From positions 1 to 5,994 of the forward strand of contig NZ_KL370817.1 of assembly GCF_000701705.1 (NCBI RefSeq): a stretch of 5,994 nt of DNA, in the 5' to 3' direction. Below, piece after piece: positions 5,898 to 5,994 of this stretch (positions within the stretch are counted from its first letter, which is position 1; each line of letters opens with the position of its first letter). Origin of the DNA: Bilophila wadsworthia ATCC 49260. GTDB lineage: Bacteria; Desulfobacterota; Desulfovibrionia; Desulfovibrionales; Desulfovibrionaceae. Under the pieces are notes generated by a model that made no database searches, had not been told where the DNA came from, and saw only the letters and a program-made list of their open reading frames with translations. Position numbers and translations under genes: made by a program.

Positions 5898-5994
5898 ATG
5901 GAGGCAAGGGGCATATATTGGCTCATCGTTGCATTGCACGGCATCACGCCGGAGGAAATCGAAGACATTCCTGACGCCTTCGGAGCGGCGGGGG
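5898..5994 (+). CDS. Possible start of a further gene, cut by the window end; unknown product
   Basis: From the ATG at 5898 a frame stays open to the window end for 32 codons, beginning MEARGIYWLIVALHG and continuing ITPEEIEDIPDAFGAAG. Its composition is protein-like, and of the two other plus frames one has a stop and the other is Arg/Ser-rich and less convincing. Against it, the ribosome site is poor: only AGG, 9 nt upstream. The ATG also directly abuts the candidate terminator, so the true start could lie elsewhere. I do not recognise a family. It does not look like the start of a TolC-type outer-membrane channel, which would open with a signal peptide. Confidence 0.33.
   Translation, partial: MEARGIYWLIVALHGITPEEIEDIPDAFGAAG

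Noticed and set aside
2802..5939. Open frame of 1045 codons on the minus strand across the pump gene
   Set aside because: The product is extremely rich in His, Gly, Arg, Asp and Glu with no domain order, typical of the antisense of a GC-rich gene. The plus strand encodes a complete RND pump there. The 382-codon antisense frame at 1542-2690 is rejected for the same reason.
1..5994. CRISPR array, tRNA, rRNA or prophage attachment site
   Set aside because: No regularly spaced direct repeats, no cloverleaf-like sequence and no rRNA-like stretch were seen on either strand.

Overview
The window looks like chromosomal DNA from a Gram-negative bacterium. It encodes a lipoprotein periplasmic adaptor with a TolC-docking motif and an inner-membrane RND pump, which only make sense with an outer membrane. 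The protein-coding part is GC-rich. The style of the intergenic hairpins (long, perfect, with one arm almost all purine) reminds me of Desulfovibrio/Bilophila-type genomes; that is an impression from memory, not a demonstrated assignment.

Layout, left to right. (1) 1-326: the 3' part of an IS200/IS605-family element. It holds the end of tnpA, visibly more AT-rich than the rest, with the HUH motif at the very edge of the window and the catalytic Tyr present. A row of palindromes follows, ending in a terminator-like hairpin that may also be the element's right-end recognition structure. (2) 352-403: a perfect 25-bp inverted repeat, probably the terminator of the leftward genes and a barrier between them and the element. 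(3) 411-1288, minus strand: a two-gene unit. A 57-codon membrane miniprotein overlaps by ATGA a 235-residue multi-spanning membrane protein that is tentatively DUF2628-like. (4) 1289-1457: a divergent control region with a good leftward -10 box, a 17-bp palindrome beside it, and a second palindrome in the presumed leader of the pump operon. (5) 1458-5840, plus strand: an AcrA/MexA-type adaptor and an AcrB/MexB-type (HAE1) RND transporter, separated by 9 nt. (6) 5841-5994: a C-rich stem-loop whose loop is a four-run G-quadruplex motif on the minus strand, then a possible start of another gene cut by the window end.

The adaptor and pump should form a tripartite proton-driven exporter with a TolC-like outer-membrane channel. 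No channel gene and no regulator gene lie in the window. The intact RLS docking motif of the adaptor says a TolC-type partner is used, so it must be encoded elsewhere or beyond the window. I see no clearly new biological system here. The least ordinary items are the coupled miniprotein/membrane-protein pair, the structured non-coding DNA at both ends, and the atypical switch-loop region of the pump.
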